NCBI GenBank assembly: GCA_029204225.1
Contig: MU833364.1
Span: 1 to 57,325, forward strand
Source of the DNA: Diphasiastrum complanatum
Lineage: Eukaryota; Streptophyta; Lycopodiopsida; Lycopodiales; Lycopodiaceae
DNA length: 57,325 nt
Reading direction: 5' to 3'
Shown: piece by piece, positions 11,330 to 21,930 of the stretch
Layout: each line of letters begins with the position of its first letter
Numbering within the stretch: position 1 is the first letter of the stretch
The notes under the pieces: model-generated
Databases searched by the model: none
What the model saw: only the letters and a program-made list of their open reading frames with translations
What the model was told of the DNA's origin: nothing
Position numbers and translations under genes: made by a program

Positions 11330-12639
11330 GGGATTGCCCTAGAATTGAGTGCAAACAAACGCTGTACAAAATGAAGCTAGGGTGATGTAAATGTACATTT
11401 AGTCGGTCGGTGATCTAAAATTAGGCCATTGTTAAATCTAGTTTGATCGCTCACTTTCGAGAGATTATTTTAAAAAATCTTTCGTTAGGACTACTTGGCA
11501 ATATTTGACTTGGTTATTGCTCATTTGATATTCTAAGGGCCACTGGTCGGCAAGCTTGCCTAAAATCGTTCTACTTGTCACTCTCGTGGCTTATCAATGT
11601 GGCAAGTTTGATCATTTTATAGAATTTGCCTCTAGATGGCCATTAATCAACCTAACACACGATGCCACATGCTCTTTTCCCCTTTGTGATTTAAATTACA
11701 TAATTTATTTATGCTTGTTTTTAAGAGTAGAAACTTCTAGCAAAACTCTCATGGGAACAATCAATGAAGGATTGACATCAGCCTTGCTTTGCTTAGTGTC
11801 ATTGACTCGATGCCCACATGAAAGCTTTGGCCTAAGATTAGTTTTCTATGCAAGAAAAACTAGCATCTTTGGAAAATAAAAAATCCCCACACTTTGGCAT
11901 TATGAGAAGGCCTTCTCTCCTCCACATAAGTACAATCTAAAGTCCTCGAGTCCTCATGAAAGGGCTTTAGACTTTATGTGGTGCAAGGTCCCCTTCCCAA
12001 AAATAGACGCGTACGATTTGTGCAAGACCCCATATTGACATCATGTGTTTTTATTATGAGACTGTTGAAGTTTTGATCTTGGTAAGTATGTTTTCTTTTT
12101 TTCGTGGATTTAGCTCAAGGCATTGTGCATGTAGTGCCTTGGGCCCAACTTGGGGCTACTAGTAGACTATCTTGAGTTGTATAAAATGCCTCTAAATTAC
12201 AAAAGAAATTGGTGGAAGGCTTTTACATTAAAAAGTAAAAAGATACATTGTGATTGAGTAAAGCAAAATAACATCATTTCTCAACAAAGTCTTAGTAAAA
12301 GCATAAGTAGGTTAGGGCCCACAAAGAGCCCAAAAAAGCTTGGATTAGATAAAATGCCACAAGAGGTCTAAATGTGGACCCAAGAAAAAATCTCACTTGT
12401 AATAAGAGATCTTCCTCACCTTAATTGCGGCTAAGCTCAACAACACCCTAGGTATTTAAATTACAGGCACTATACTACATTCATGAGCGTAATAATTCCA
12501 TATATTTATCTATGAATTTATAAAGGTCACTTAAAATTTAACTTTTCAATAATAAAAAGCTTAGATCCAAAAGAGTAAAAAGTAACTAAATTGACACAAA
12601 ATCCACATCTATATATTTATTTATTTATTTATCGTTCAT
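11330..12639. other. No gene recognised
   Basis: A plus frame at 11556-11879 (107 residues) has no recognisable motif and a composition like its surroundings, so it is treated as chance. The rest is AT-rich sequence without clear repeats or domains. Confidence 0.45.
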
Positions 12640-12717
12640 ATTGTTAAAAAGTTACAAAATGATTATATTCCTCAATAACAAAAAAGTGCATCCAAAAGTT
12701 TTAAAAACAACTCAAAA

Positions 12718-12754
<37 letters not shown>

Positions 12755-12990
12755 ATCATTGTATATGGTGAAAAAGTAACAAAAAATCTCATAGAAAATC
12801 AAAAGTGCAAACAAAATATTAAAAAATAGCTAATTTCACTCAAATCCCACTTTCTTAATGACATTCGCAATCGCGAAATTGACCTCTTGAAATTGACATA
12901 AGTTATGGCTTGGTTATCAAACCCAATGAAAAGTCTCATTAGAAAATGCTTTCAAGTGTAAATGTCCTCAAGCTTAATGTCTTTTTTTCT
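12640..12990. repeat. Diverged direct repeat, copy 1, with (AT)n
   Basis: The order of landmarks here (atcattgtata, gtgaaaa, caaaagtgca, aatgacattcgcaat, aattgac, ttatggctcggttatc-like, aagcttaatgtc) is repeated at 13755-14075 with many substitutions. An (AT) microsatellite occupies 12721-12749 at the same place where the other copy has (TG)n. No coding capacity is seen. Confidence 0.65.
12721..12749. repeat. (AT)n microsatellite
   Basis: Fourteen uninterrupted AT units inside the longer direct repeat. Confidence 0.95.
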
Positions 12991-13754
12991 CCTTTGAAGA
13001 AATTAACCATAATATAGAACTTTTCACAAAGGCAAAGAGAGCAACATCCATCATCCTCCTCAAATAAGAGATAGAGGCAAATAGTAAAATTGCCAAACCC
13101 AAATTTTGTGCTATTTCTAACCAAATGTTTCAAAAGGTAACACCTCTAAGACATTGCCTAAACATTTCATGTGAGGATCATCAAATACTATTTCATTACG
13201 AAGAAAATCTAGATAGAATAAACTCTTAAACTTCACATGGAATCTAGCTATAGATAAATCAAAGATAGATGTTCAAAGGTGTAAATGACAGAAGAATGGA
13301 TGTTTCACATTATCATCCAGTGTTTTGCATTTGAATTGCCTCTCCATGATGGATAATTTTAAGAGCAATTTTTATTATCTTGGCTATTGTGCTTTAAGGG
13401 ACGAGAATCTGGAGTTCCACTTGAAGAAGGGGTCAGTGCTCCATTTTGCATAAAACCAAGAAAATGTAAAATATTTTTCTTTGGTGGCCGAGAAGACAAA
13501 GGAGTAGGTGATTTGTCTAAAAGATCCAGCTTGAATAATAGAGTTCAAGTGAGGAAGTAACAAGTTTGCCCTAATCACAATGTGGGAAAACCTTTATTAT
13601 CACAATATTTTTATGGGACGTACTTTTTGACTTTTTTAGCGGCCTTTCGACTAGATTCAATGGGTGACATTTATGATTAAGCCTAACAACTCCTTAAAAT
13701 AAATGCATTCAGCCAAATTCAATAGGTCATCAATTATGGCTAAGCCTAATGGCC

Positions 13755-13755
13755 C

Positions 13756-13810
<55 letters not shown>

Positions 13811-14075
13811 TATCATTGTACATAGTGGAAAGTTCACTAAAATTTTCAATTCTAAATGGTGAAAAGATGACTAAAAGTTACATTCCTCAATAATAAAAAG
13901 TGCACACATAAGATTAAAAACTAACTAGTTTACTCAAAAGCAAATTTCATAGTGACATTTGCAATGGTCAAATTGACATGGTGAAATTGACAAGCAATTA
14001 TGGCTCGGTTGTTATACCTAATAAAACTCACTAGAAAACCTCAAGATTAATGTCTTGTTTAATACAATATGTGGG
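13755..14075. repeat. Diverged direct repeat, copy 2, with (TG)n
   Basis: This is the partner of 12640-12990. A (TG) microsatellite at 13758-13809 (26 units) replaces the (AT) run. The shared tail includes agtgacatttgcaatgg, aaattgacaagcaattatgg and aagattaatgtctt. It may be an old duplicated non-autonomous element. Confidence 0.62.
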
Positions 14076-15000
14076 GTTGATTTAAATTTCTCTTAATAAC
14101 TTTGATGAGGTGTAAATCGCTTCTAATGGTTTTGTTTTATGAGCTCTCAATTCATGGGTGTGCATTTGGAATAGAGGCCCAAGTTACTCTTAAGGATACA
14201 TATATAAAAAAAATAACCTTTTGAAAGAGTTACAAAGCTTCAATAAAAGCAATAAATTATCAAAATGAAGCTTTAGTTGTGAAATTTGTAAGTAAAAATT
14301 TCTAAAATCTTATTGATAAAATACATATGAAGTTTAGAACCAATTGTTAAAATGCAATTGGCCTGAAAAGCTTCATAGATTTTTTTCTTCCATTGGGGGG
14401 CATGATGATTCAATGGGAGGTCTAGTGCCTCCAGGCTCACAACTTGCATCTCCTCTTGTTTCCCTACCTTCTCCTCCCTCGTAAAATCAATCCCTCAATT
14501 CATGTGAGTGCTCTGCTCATGCCTCACCTACCATAACTTGAGAGTTCTTTCATCTTTCCCTATATTTTTCTCCCTATAGTAAGTCCCTCTAGTACTTTAG
14601 TAAGTCCCTTCGTTTTTGCAGTACTTTACTCACACCTACAATTTGAATATTTCTATGAAGACATCATCTCACTCAATTTTCTACTTTAAGTCATTGTATT
14701 ATTGAACCTCATTTTGGAAGGTATATGCAAATGTGCCAACTACATCACTAATATGGGGATACTACAAAGAAGAAAACCCTTGGTGGATTTATTCATAGGA
14801 AAAAGTAGTAGGTACATTGATGAAAAAGATATATACACCCCAAAGGGGAAGTTTAAACAAAAGTAAGCTCAAACAAGAGCGAAGCTTGCAGTAAAGTTAA
14901 GATTAATCCATATCTTGGCATTAAAAATAAAAGTGCATAAACTATGATGATGTCAGTGGGAGATCAGAAAAGTGAAGAGGTGGTGAGTCGGCTAATGAAG
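14076..15000. other. No gene recognised
   Basis: AT-rich sequence with a C/T-rich patch near 14440-14600. No domain-bearing frame. It leads directly into the perfect hairpin at 15001. Confidence 0.45.
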
Positions 15001-15087
15001 GGAGATGAGATGTAGCAGACCCAGCCACCGTCGCTCGTTGGAGAATTGATAGGGCGACGGTGGCTGGGTCTGCTACATCTCATCTCC
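15001..15087. repeat. Perfect 34-bp-arm inverted repeat (hairpin)
   Basis: The left arm (15001-15034) begins ggagatgagatgtagcagac and is the exact reverse complement of the right arm (15054-15087), with a 19-base loop (15035-15053). The arms are much more GC-rich than the flanks. A transcript would fold into a 34-bp perfect stem, the shape of a young small-RNA hairpin precursor or a tiny foldback element. No target-site duplication was recognised. Confidence 0.93.
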
Positions 15088-15799
15088 AATTTCATGTTAT
15101 ATAACTTGAATGCATCTTTTTTTCCCTAAAGTGAAAGCAAAAAAAAAAATACTAATTTAAATGTAAAACCTTAGGACATGTTTCACGTCGAGGACGGTTG
15201 AAAAAAAGGCCTTACACAAACACCTATAGCCATGCATCACTAGGCTCGCGCTTTCCTTTGGCTTCCAAGTGTCCCACATTCTCCTCACCATTAGACCTAC
15301 AACCATTTATCACTGCACTAGGCTTGCCACTACAACCATCATCCTCATTGCAACCTCATCCTTGAGGAGGACCACATTCATAACCATGACTAATCAAAGG
15401 TGGATGCAAGTCCCCACCCTCACCATCAAGGTGAAGATCGTTCAATGCCATCAAGGTGAAGACGTGCATGCACCCACAAGAGAGATTAAAGTATTGCCTC
15501 CTCCCCTCCAATTAGCATAGAGCAAAATGAGGTCCCATGTGAAGTGACATATCTCACTATCACCCTTTTACCTTTTGTGAGCTCCAATAAAACGGATGTG
15601 GGTGGAAGCAGGTGCATGCCACCTTCAGAAAAGGCTCAAGAGCAATGTTTTGTTTAGGGCCATCCTCTACACAATGCAATAAAAAAATTGCCCTTCCTTT
15701 TTTGAACGGCAACACGTCAGAGCACGCGGCGTCACGAGAGACTTCAAATTTCAATCGTAAGGTCCAAGAGTAGGGTCAGCCGGTCAAAAGCTTCAAAAT

Positions 15800-16070
15800 T
15801 CTCATCAGGGCGACGTACGCCTTTTCTTTACACGTGGATTTGAAAGGCCCACACAGAACAGTAGCCTTTCAGGTGAAAAGGCGAGACTGTCTTCCCGGCC
15901 TTCAATTCCCATGCGATTGGGGACGCTTATCCGGTGCCGCCGAGTCAGCCTCCAGGAAGAGGCTACGGTCTCCAAACTACGACGGCCAGGCCGGCCTGGG
16001 ACCCGTTTCTGGCCCATGGAACATTTCTGCATTTTCTGGCCTCTAGGGAGCTGCAAGGTGTGTTGCCTGT
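15800..16070. other. GC-rich island without a recognised gene
   Basis: About 270 bases clearly richer in G and C than the surroundings, with open frames on both strands (minus 16155-15805; plus 15834-16046 and 15934-16239). None has a motif I can name, and overlapping open frames on both strands are expected in GC-rich DNA. It might be a relic promoter or exon. Just downstream a phrase containing gttcctcacttataaccca is duplicated at about 16123 and 16183. Confidence 0.4.
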
Positions 16071-16894
16071 GGCACCCAATATTGTTTCCTTTTCCCTTTT
16101 GAATATGACATCCATTCTCCTTATGTTCCTCACTTATAACCCACATTCCTCTCATTTAAGCATCATTTCCTTTTTATTCCTTGTGTTCCTCACTTATAAC
16201 CCATATTTATCACATTGGAGCTTCACTCTTCTTAATTGAGACACATGGGCACAAAATATATTTTGTACCTATACACCTCATTGCCATTATTCATGATTTG
16301 TTTACTATTTAAACTATAAACAATTTCATGTAACTCCCTCAATCAACCACGACTGATGTGATAGATGAGCAAGTTCCAATGTTACGATCCACCAAGCTTT
16401 CCATGTAACTCAAGGATTGTTTTTCTCGTTGAAAATTGGATTCCTTTGAAAGTAATGTGATCTCATGATGACATCAAAAGAGTCATCACTCCATGCATGG
16501 ATTGCTCCATCTCATTGCTGAAATCTTCACATGGGTAATCCATTTTGCCAGTTCCAATATCCATCAAACCCTTTCACCCCCCAGATTGAGATGGATCAAT
16601 AGTAGCATATATTTAGTAGGTCATTAATGACCATTAGAAGGGCCTTAATCATGTCATTTGGAACTCAACAACGAGTGGCAATAGCCACAAATGGTTGGGA
16701 ACCATATTACATGTTCTATGGACCTCATAATGGCCATTGTCGCAAATAATTAGCTCTAGTTGGACTCTTGAAACTTATTTTCACCTTCGTGAAAATTTTG
16801 GTTGGAAAAAATGATTGTAAGTAGAGCTTGTGCCACTAATACCATAGTTTTTGATTATGTATATCTCCTTATCTCATGTAAATTCCTAGCCAAA

Positions 16895-17350
16895 TTAAAA
16901 TTGTCTCTTACCTTTGGCCTCATTTGATAATACATATTTATGTCTCATCAACCGAGTACTATTTGAAACATCAACCGATACATTTGGTTTTCTTAGAGTC
17001 CCAATTGTTCTCTTCCTTTGCACATTAATTGTGTGATCCTCTTGCTCAATGATGAGACCATCATGTGTTCGAGTTGTTGGAAGTTTGCTTTCTAAGATGT
17101 GTCCCTCCTTGTTCAAGATATCAACATCCTTTTGAGTCAAAGTGTTACCTTGTTGAACCAACCAATATTCTAGCACATGCAAGGGCATTTCCACAATGTT
17201 GCTATTAACACCACGTACATTGGACATTTGTTGCACAAAACCACATAAATCGATTTGTTTTTCCTCGAGAATGTTTTCTCTTACCAAAAATTCAGGACAA
17301 AGCAATGAGGTTGATGTCTTTGTTGCAACATCCCCTACCTTGATGAGCAT
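16895..17350 (-). pseudogene. Fragment resembling the tail of the 45-47 kb transposase-like gene
   Basis: A 151-residue frame includes LTQKDVDILNKEGHILES, which aligns with LSQDEVDMLNKGGYMLEC in the minus-strand gene at 45450-47653. Both blocks sit a similar distance from a basic region rich in Arg and Lys. I infer this is a fragment of a second, diverged copy of the same element family. No other domain is recognisable, and neither end looks like a natural gene start or stop. Confidence 0.5.
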
Positions 17351-17729
17351 TCATTCCTCCACACTTGATCCTACTACCTAGCTTCAAGCATCTTCTAGGT
17401 ACCAAATATGATTGATCTCTCTCTCAAAAAATTTCTACACAAAGTTGGATACTAGAAACAACTTGTAGGGATTTCACGTTATGTTTTTAAAGTTTTTTTT
17501 TCCACAATCTAGATAGCTTGGCTATGAACTGCTAAATGGCAAGGCATTCAAATACCGAATCAACAACAACAAAATTAAAGCTTATTACATATGGGAGAAG
17601 GTAACCATTTGTATAGTATACTATAACGCAATTTATTTTATGATGTGTTTTTTATAGTGGAAGTACAAAAAACCAATCAAACATATGTATGGAATTAATT
17701 TTACCAAATGAGTGAACAACAAAATTCAA

Positions 17730-18720
17730 CTAGTGGCATCTTATCCCATGTAAACGCTTCATGTTTTGTGGTGGAATAGTCCACTTTAGCATCAAAAGTT
17801 GTCGGCTAGCAAATCGAATAGGAAAGTCTTTCTTATAATCACCCGGCTGAGTTAATACAGATCCAATAGCATATTTTGACGCATCAGTATGCACATGAAA
17901 TTCGATTGTCCAATTAGGCGCTTGTAGTATCGGTGCATAAACTAAGGCTTTCTTCGAATATTTCTCAAATGATTCCAATGCCTCAACTATCAAATTGGTA
18001 CAATGCTCAACCTGTATATAGGCTGCGTTAAACAATGTCATGTCTTGAAAGCACATGGCCTAGAACAATCCTCTTAGTAGCCCAAATATGGCATTTCTCT
18101 GGATTCAAGGAAATATGGTACTGACGACAATGTTCAAACACTTTTTCCAAGTGTTCTAGATATTTTGATTCCAAAGCATGGACTCCAAGTTCATCCAAAT
18201 CAATTTGAACAAATTTTTGTAAATAGTCCTTGAAAGAAAACTCCATAACTCATTGAAAAGTGCTTGGTGCATTACGTAGTCCAAAAGGCATAACTTTGTA
18301 AGCATAGGCCTCCCATTCTATTACAAAGGTCGTTCTATATTGATCAGCAGGTGCAATTTTGACTTGATTGTAACCACTGAGTCCATCCAAAAAACTATAA
18401 GCTTCCGCACTAGCAAGGCGATCCAAAATGCTTTCTGTGAAAGGCAATAGAAAATGGTCCTTTCACGTAACTTTGTTCAAAGCCTTCAAGTTCACACAAT
18501 TTGCATATTGTCATTCTTTTTTGGTACGACAATGATTGGTGAAACCCATTCAATATGCTCGATCTTATAAATGAAATCAGCTTCTAGTAATTTCTACAAT
18601 TCTTTTTTGATAAGATTTGTAACGTTTGAATTGCATCGGTAAAATATGATAACTTTTGGAATTGCACCAAGTACCAATGAAATAGTATGCTCGGCCACTT
18701 ATAGTAGGATTACCCTTTAG
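17730..18720 (-). pseudogene. Ty3/gypsy reverse transcriptase-RNase H relic
   Basis: Read right to left, minus-strand frames give the order of a Ty3/gypsy pol. EHIEWVSPIIVVPKK is near 18560. FLDGLSGYNQVKIAP (18355-18395) and KVMPFGLRNAPSTFQ (about 18250-18295) are the fingers and palm motifs. SLNPEKCHIWATKRIVLGHV lies at about 18060-18120, followed by the RNase H start FHVHTDASKYAIGSVLTQPG. The catalytic palm box, normally YLDD in this family, reads DLDE here. Stops break the frame near 18245, 18460 and 18590. Protease, integrase and LTRs are not visible nearby. Confidence 0.9.
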
Positions 18721-18794
18721 ATATTTGTAAGTCCAAGCAAAACAGTCTTGTTACTTGACCAACAACTTTCTCAAAGCATTGAATTAATTCACAA

Positions 18795-19645
18795 TCATAG
18801 AAGACTCACAAGAATGAGTTCATCTTCAATCGGGTCTGGTATGGGCTTCATTGATATCCAAGCCACATTCAACACATTTAGTGGAAAAGTGATCGATGTA
18901 TCCAAAGCTCGATCCAATAATGAAATCCCACTCAGATCGGATTGATTATCTTGTTGACACATATAGCTTGTTGTACAATCAATCGTTGCAAGTGATTGCT
19001 CAGTAGGTCTCTTGGATCTAAACTTCTGATTTTTTAAATATAGAGCTTGAGGATCCGATCTTGAGCCTAAGGAGGATGCAGATCTTGTGATCTCTTCTTG
19101 TAGGAGCAGCGAAATTACTCTTGACAGAGTGAGGTGCTCTTGGGTCGAAATTGCCATAACCCAATTTTTGTAGGCTTCAGGTAGACTCATTAATAGAGTC
19201 ATGAGAGCATCAGAATCTTCTATGATTGAGCCAGTTGCAGTCATTTGCTCCATAGGATTTTTAAAAATGTTGAGGTGACTCAAAACACTCTCTGTGTCAA
19301 ACATTCTTAAGGTAAAAAACAAAATTTCAAGTGTAGCTTAGAAGTCACATCCCTGATATCGTAGAGGGTTGTTAGGATGTCCCATGCAACCTTAGCAGTC
19401 TGAGCAGCACGTATGTGGCTGATCTGAGTATCTCTGATGTTGAGGGTGATCATGGCAAATGCTTTGCTATATCTCAGTCTCCACTTGGTGATGTTGGCTA
19501 CATCACCTTCTGGTTTGAGCTTTGTGCCATCAACTATGTCCCACTATTCTTTGGCTAGAAGTATAACCTTCATCTTGAATTTCCAGATATGGTAATTATC
19601 TCCATCGATTTTGTCAATGAGAGATGAACTAGATGATGGATCCAT
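18795..19645 (-). pseudogene. Ty1/copia gag relic (family B)
   Basis: The frame begins MDPSSSSSLIDKIDGDNYHI at 19645 and continues as a UBN2-type copia gag through YHIWKFKMKVILLAKE, a stop, WDIVDGTKLKPEG and AWDILTTLYDIRDVTSKLHL. After another stop it resumes as a 175-residue frame (19322-18795) with the gag blocks MLTLLMSLPEAYKNW-like and EHLTLSRVISLLLQEEITR. At least two in-frame stops inactivate it. It sits just downstream, on the minus strand, of a primer-binding site and LTR, so it belongs to the element whose 5' end is at 19785-20473. Pol is missing. Confidence 0.88.
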
Positions 19646-19772
19646 TCTAGTTGAACGAGATCGTTGGTAGAAACAACGATTTTTGGAATACTGTTGGTTG
19701 TGCGTTTGCTAGACATCTTGGTAGAAACAAGACTGATAATCTGTAGTAGATAGGCAGATTACTAAAATGCCT

Positions 19773-19784
19773 GCTCTAATACCA
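19773..19784 (-). other. Primer-binding site for initiator tRNA-Met
   Basis: On the minus strand this reads TGGTATTAGAGC, the usual copia primer-binding site (TGGTATCAGAGC) with one change. It directly abuts the ACA end of the LTR at 19785, exactly where reverse transcription would be primed. Confidence 0.85.
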
Positions 19785-20473
19785 TGTCGTAAAACTTGGG
19801 GATGATTGGCAGTGGCAGAAGCTTGAAGCTTTGAGCGTAGGCATGTAGGATCGAAAACGCAACAGTTAGCAGTAATAAAATTCAAGATGAATCATTCATA
19901 CAAAGTGCGTAAATGAACAATATAGTAGTGAGACAAAAAATTGCACTCTGATTAATATCAACAGTGAAAGTGATTACTTCAGCTTGATTGTTGAGCGTGA
20001 TTACGTTGGCTACAGATAATTTTGATAATAATAATCATCTTACTTGATTTAGCTAGTAATATATATATTTATAAGTGTCTTCAAAAATATCTTACAAGCA
20101 TTGCTATTTACGCCAGTCTTTGTATATGTACAAAAAGTAGGTAACCGCCCTTGGGATATTTAGTTGTCTAGCTGTTTTTAGGGTTGATGATAAGCTGGCA
20201 ACGTCGGTCTGCCACTGTTGCAAAAATTTCAAAAAACCCAAAGGTAGGCCTGAAATGGAGTTCAAGGCATTTTGGTCACTGTGTCGCATTTTTTCAAAAG
20301 TGCAAAAATTGCGAAGAAGGCAAAAAAGACGAAGGTGCCTTAAGAAAATCTTTTAAGGCAAAAACAAAGATTGCAAAAAATGCAAAGGTCTGAAAATATA
20401 TAGTCGGCCTTCAGTTGTTTTCAAGATGCTCATTACTTGAACGTTTGTTAAGGCTTAGCATTAAAATCTAACA
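19785..20473 (-). mobile_element. 5' LTR of a minus-strand copia element
   Basis: The bounds are TGTCGTAAAAC at 19785 and ATCTAACA at 20473, so on the minus strand the LTR runs TGTTAGAT to TTACGACA with the standard TG...CA ends (about 689 bases). It directly abuts the primer-binding site. The matching 3' LTR was not found in the window. The outer edge lies 8 bases before the gag start of a plus-strand copia relic, so this element probably inserted into that older one. Confidence 0.72.
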
Positions 20474-20481
20474 ATTGCTAC

Positions 20482-21930
20482 ATGGCAACATCAAGTGGAG
20501 TCATGTTGGAGCCAATAGGCTTACCTCAAGTAGCTATTCATTGTGGAAAGTGAGGATGGAATCACTTCATGATATGGATGATGTTTTGGATATTGTTGTA
20601 GGTTTGGAGGAGAGACTAGCAACACAACAAGATCAAATGAGGTATGATAAGAGGGCTAAAAGGGCTCTACACATGATCAATATGAATGTTACCAATGAGC
20701 TTCTCAAGGAGGTAGGTAAGAGTACTTCATCTAAGGACACTTGGGATTTTTTGAAGAAGCCTTATGAATCCAAGTCTACTTCTAGAGTGTTGACTCTAAG
20801 AGTTCTTGTTTGCAAAAGAATGAAGAAAGTCCCAACACATTTGTTTTGAGAGTAAAAGCATCAAATGATGAGTTAGCTTGCATTGATGAGAACATTAAGG
20901 AAGGAGAGCTTGTTCAAGTAGTTCTTAATGGTTTTTTGGATTCTCATTCTAACATTGTTCAAAGTTTAGCTATTCAAAAGACTTTTCCAAGTTTGATGGA
21001 TCTTCAAGAGATCTTGATCAATGAAGAATATAGGCTTCAAGCAAGAGGTGGATCTACACCGACACTTCAAGAGGAGGCTATGTGCACAAAGGGCAAATTC
21101 AAGGGAAAAAGCAAAAGTAAGTGGTCTAAAGGGCAAGATCAAGGGGAGGCTTCTTCAAATGGCAAAAAGAAGGATAGATCAAAGCTCAAGTGCTTCTATT
21201 GTGGCATCAAGGGACACTTTATAAGTGAGTGCCACAAGAAGAAGAGAGATCAAGGAGACAAGCAAGGTAATCTTACTCTTGATGAGGATGGTTTAGATGT
21301 TCAAGATGCAAATGATGATGCTTTGTGATGTCTTCATGTATGCTTGCTAATGATGGAGATCTAGATCCATGGTGGATTGATAGTGGAGCAAGTTCACATA
21401 TGACTTTTCACAAAGAGTATTTCACTTCTTGGTTGGCATATGGAGATGACAAGAGGGTGATCTACATGGCCAATGATGGTGAGTGTGCAATCAAAGGGAT
21501 TGGCACAATTCCTATTTCTCTCTCTACAAATAGGAATATTCATTTGGAGGTTGTCTTGTTTATTCCATCTATTACCAAGAATTTGTTTAGTGTGAGTCAA
21601 TTGCTAAGTAAAGGCCTCAAAGATGAGTTTGATGGAGATGCTTGTATGATCAAAAGGAAGGATGTCTTGACTGGAAAAGGTAAAAGACAAGGGAAGTTGT
21701 TCAAACTAGATGCTTCTGTTATTGCTAACCAAGTTGGATGTGTTGCAAGAGAGCAAATACCTATTCAAGAGGTCTGGCATAAAAGGATGAGACACCTCAA
21801 CTTCAAGTCATTGGAGGTAGAAAGAAGGTTGTGATAGGTCTTCCAAGTTTCTTAAGTGGCATCAATCATGTTTGTGAGTCTTGTGCTTTGTCTAAATCAC
21901 ATAGATTACCTTATACTAGATCTACTATCG
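20482..21930 (+). pseudogene. Ty1/copia gag-protease-integrase start (family A)
   Basis: The ATG at 20482 opens the MATSSG gag of family A. A frameshift after about 10 codons moves the frame to the one containing LTSSSYSLWKVRMESL. A second shift near 20815 leads to the gag tail with the zinc knuckle CFYCGIKGHFISEC (CX2CX4HX4C). Protease follows at 21361 with WWIDSGASSHMTF (the DSG active site), then IPSITKNLFSVSQLLSKG. The integrase N-terminus has VWHKRMRHLNF, and in another frame CESCALSKSHR, which completes the HHCC zinc site. Homology stops near 21925, so the integrase core, RT and RNase H are gone. This is the longest copy of family A here. Confidence 0.92.

Noticed and set aside
11556-11879. 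107-residue plus frame downstream of the TATA-like box
   Set aside because: About 300 bases from the TATA box but with no recognisable motif or good start context; kept only as unassigned sequence.
15269-15520. 83-residue Thr-rich plus frame
   Set aside because: No motif, biased composition, and no splice or promoter context.
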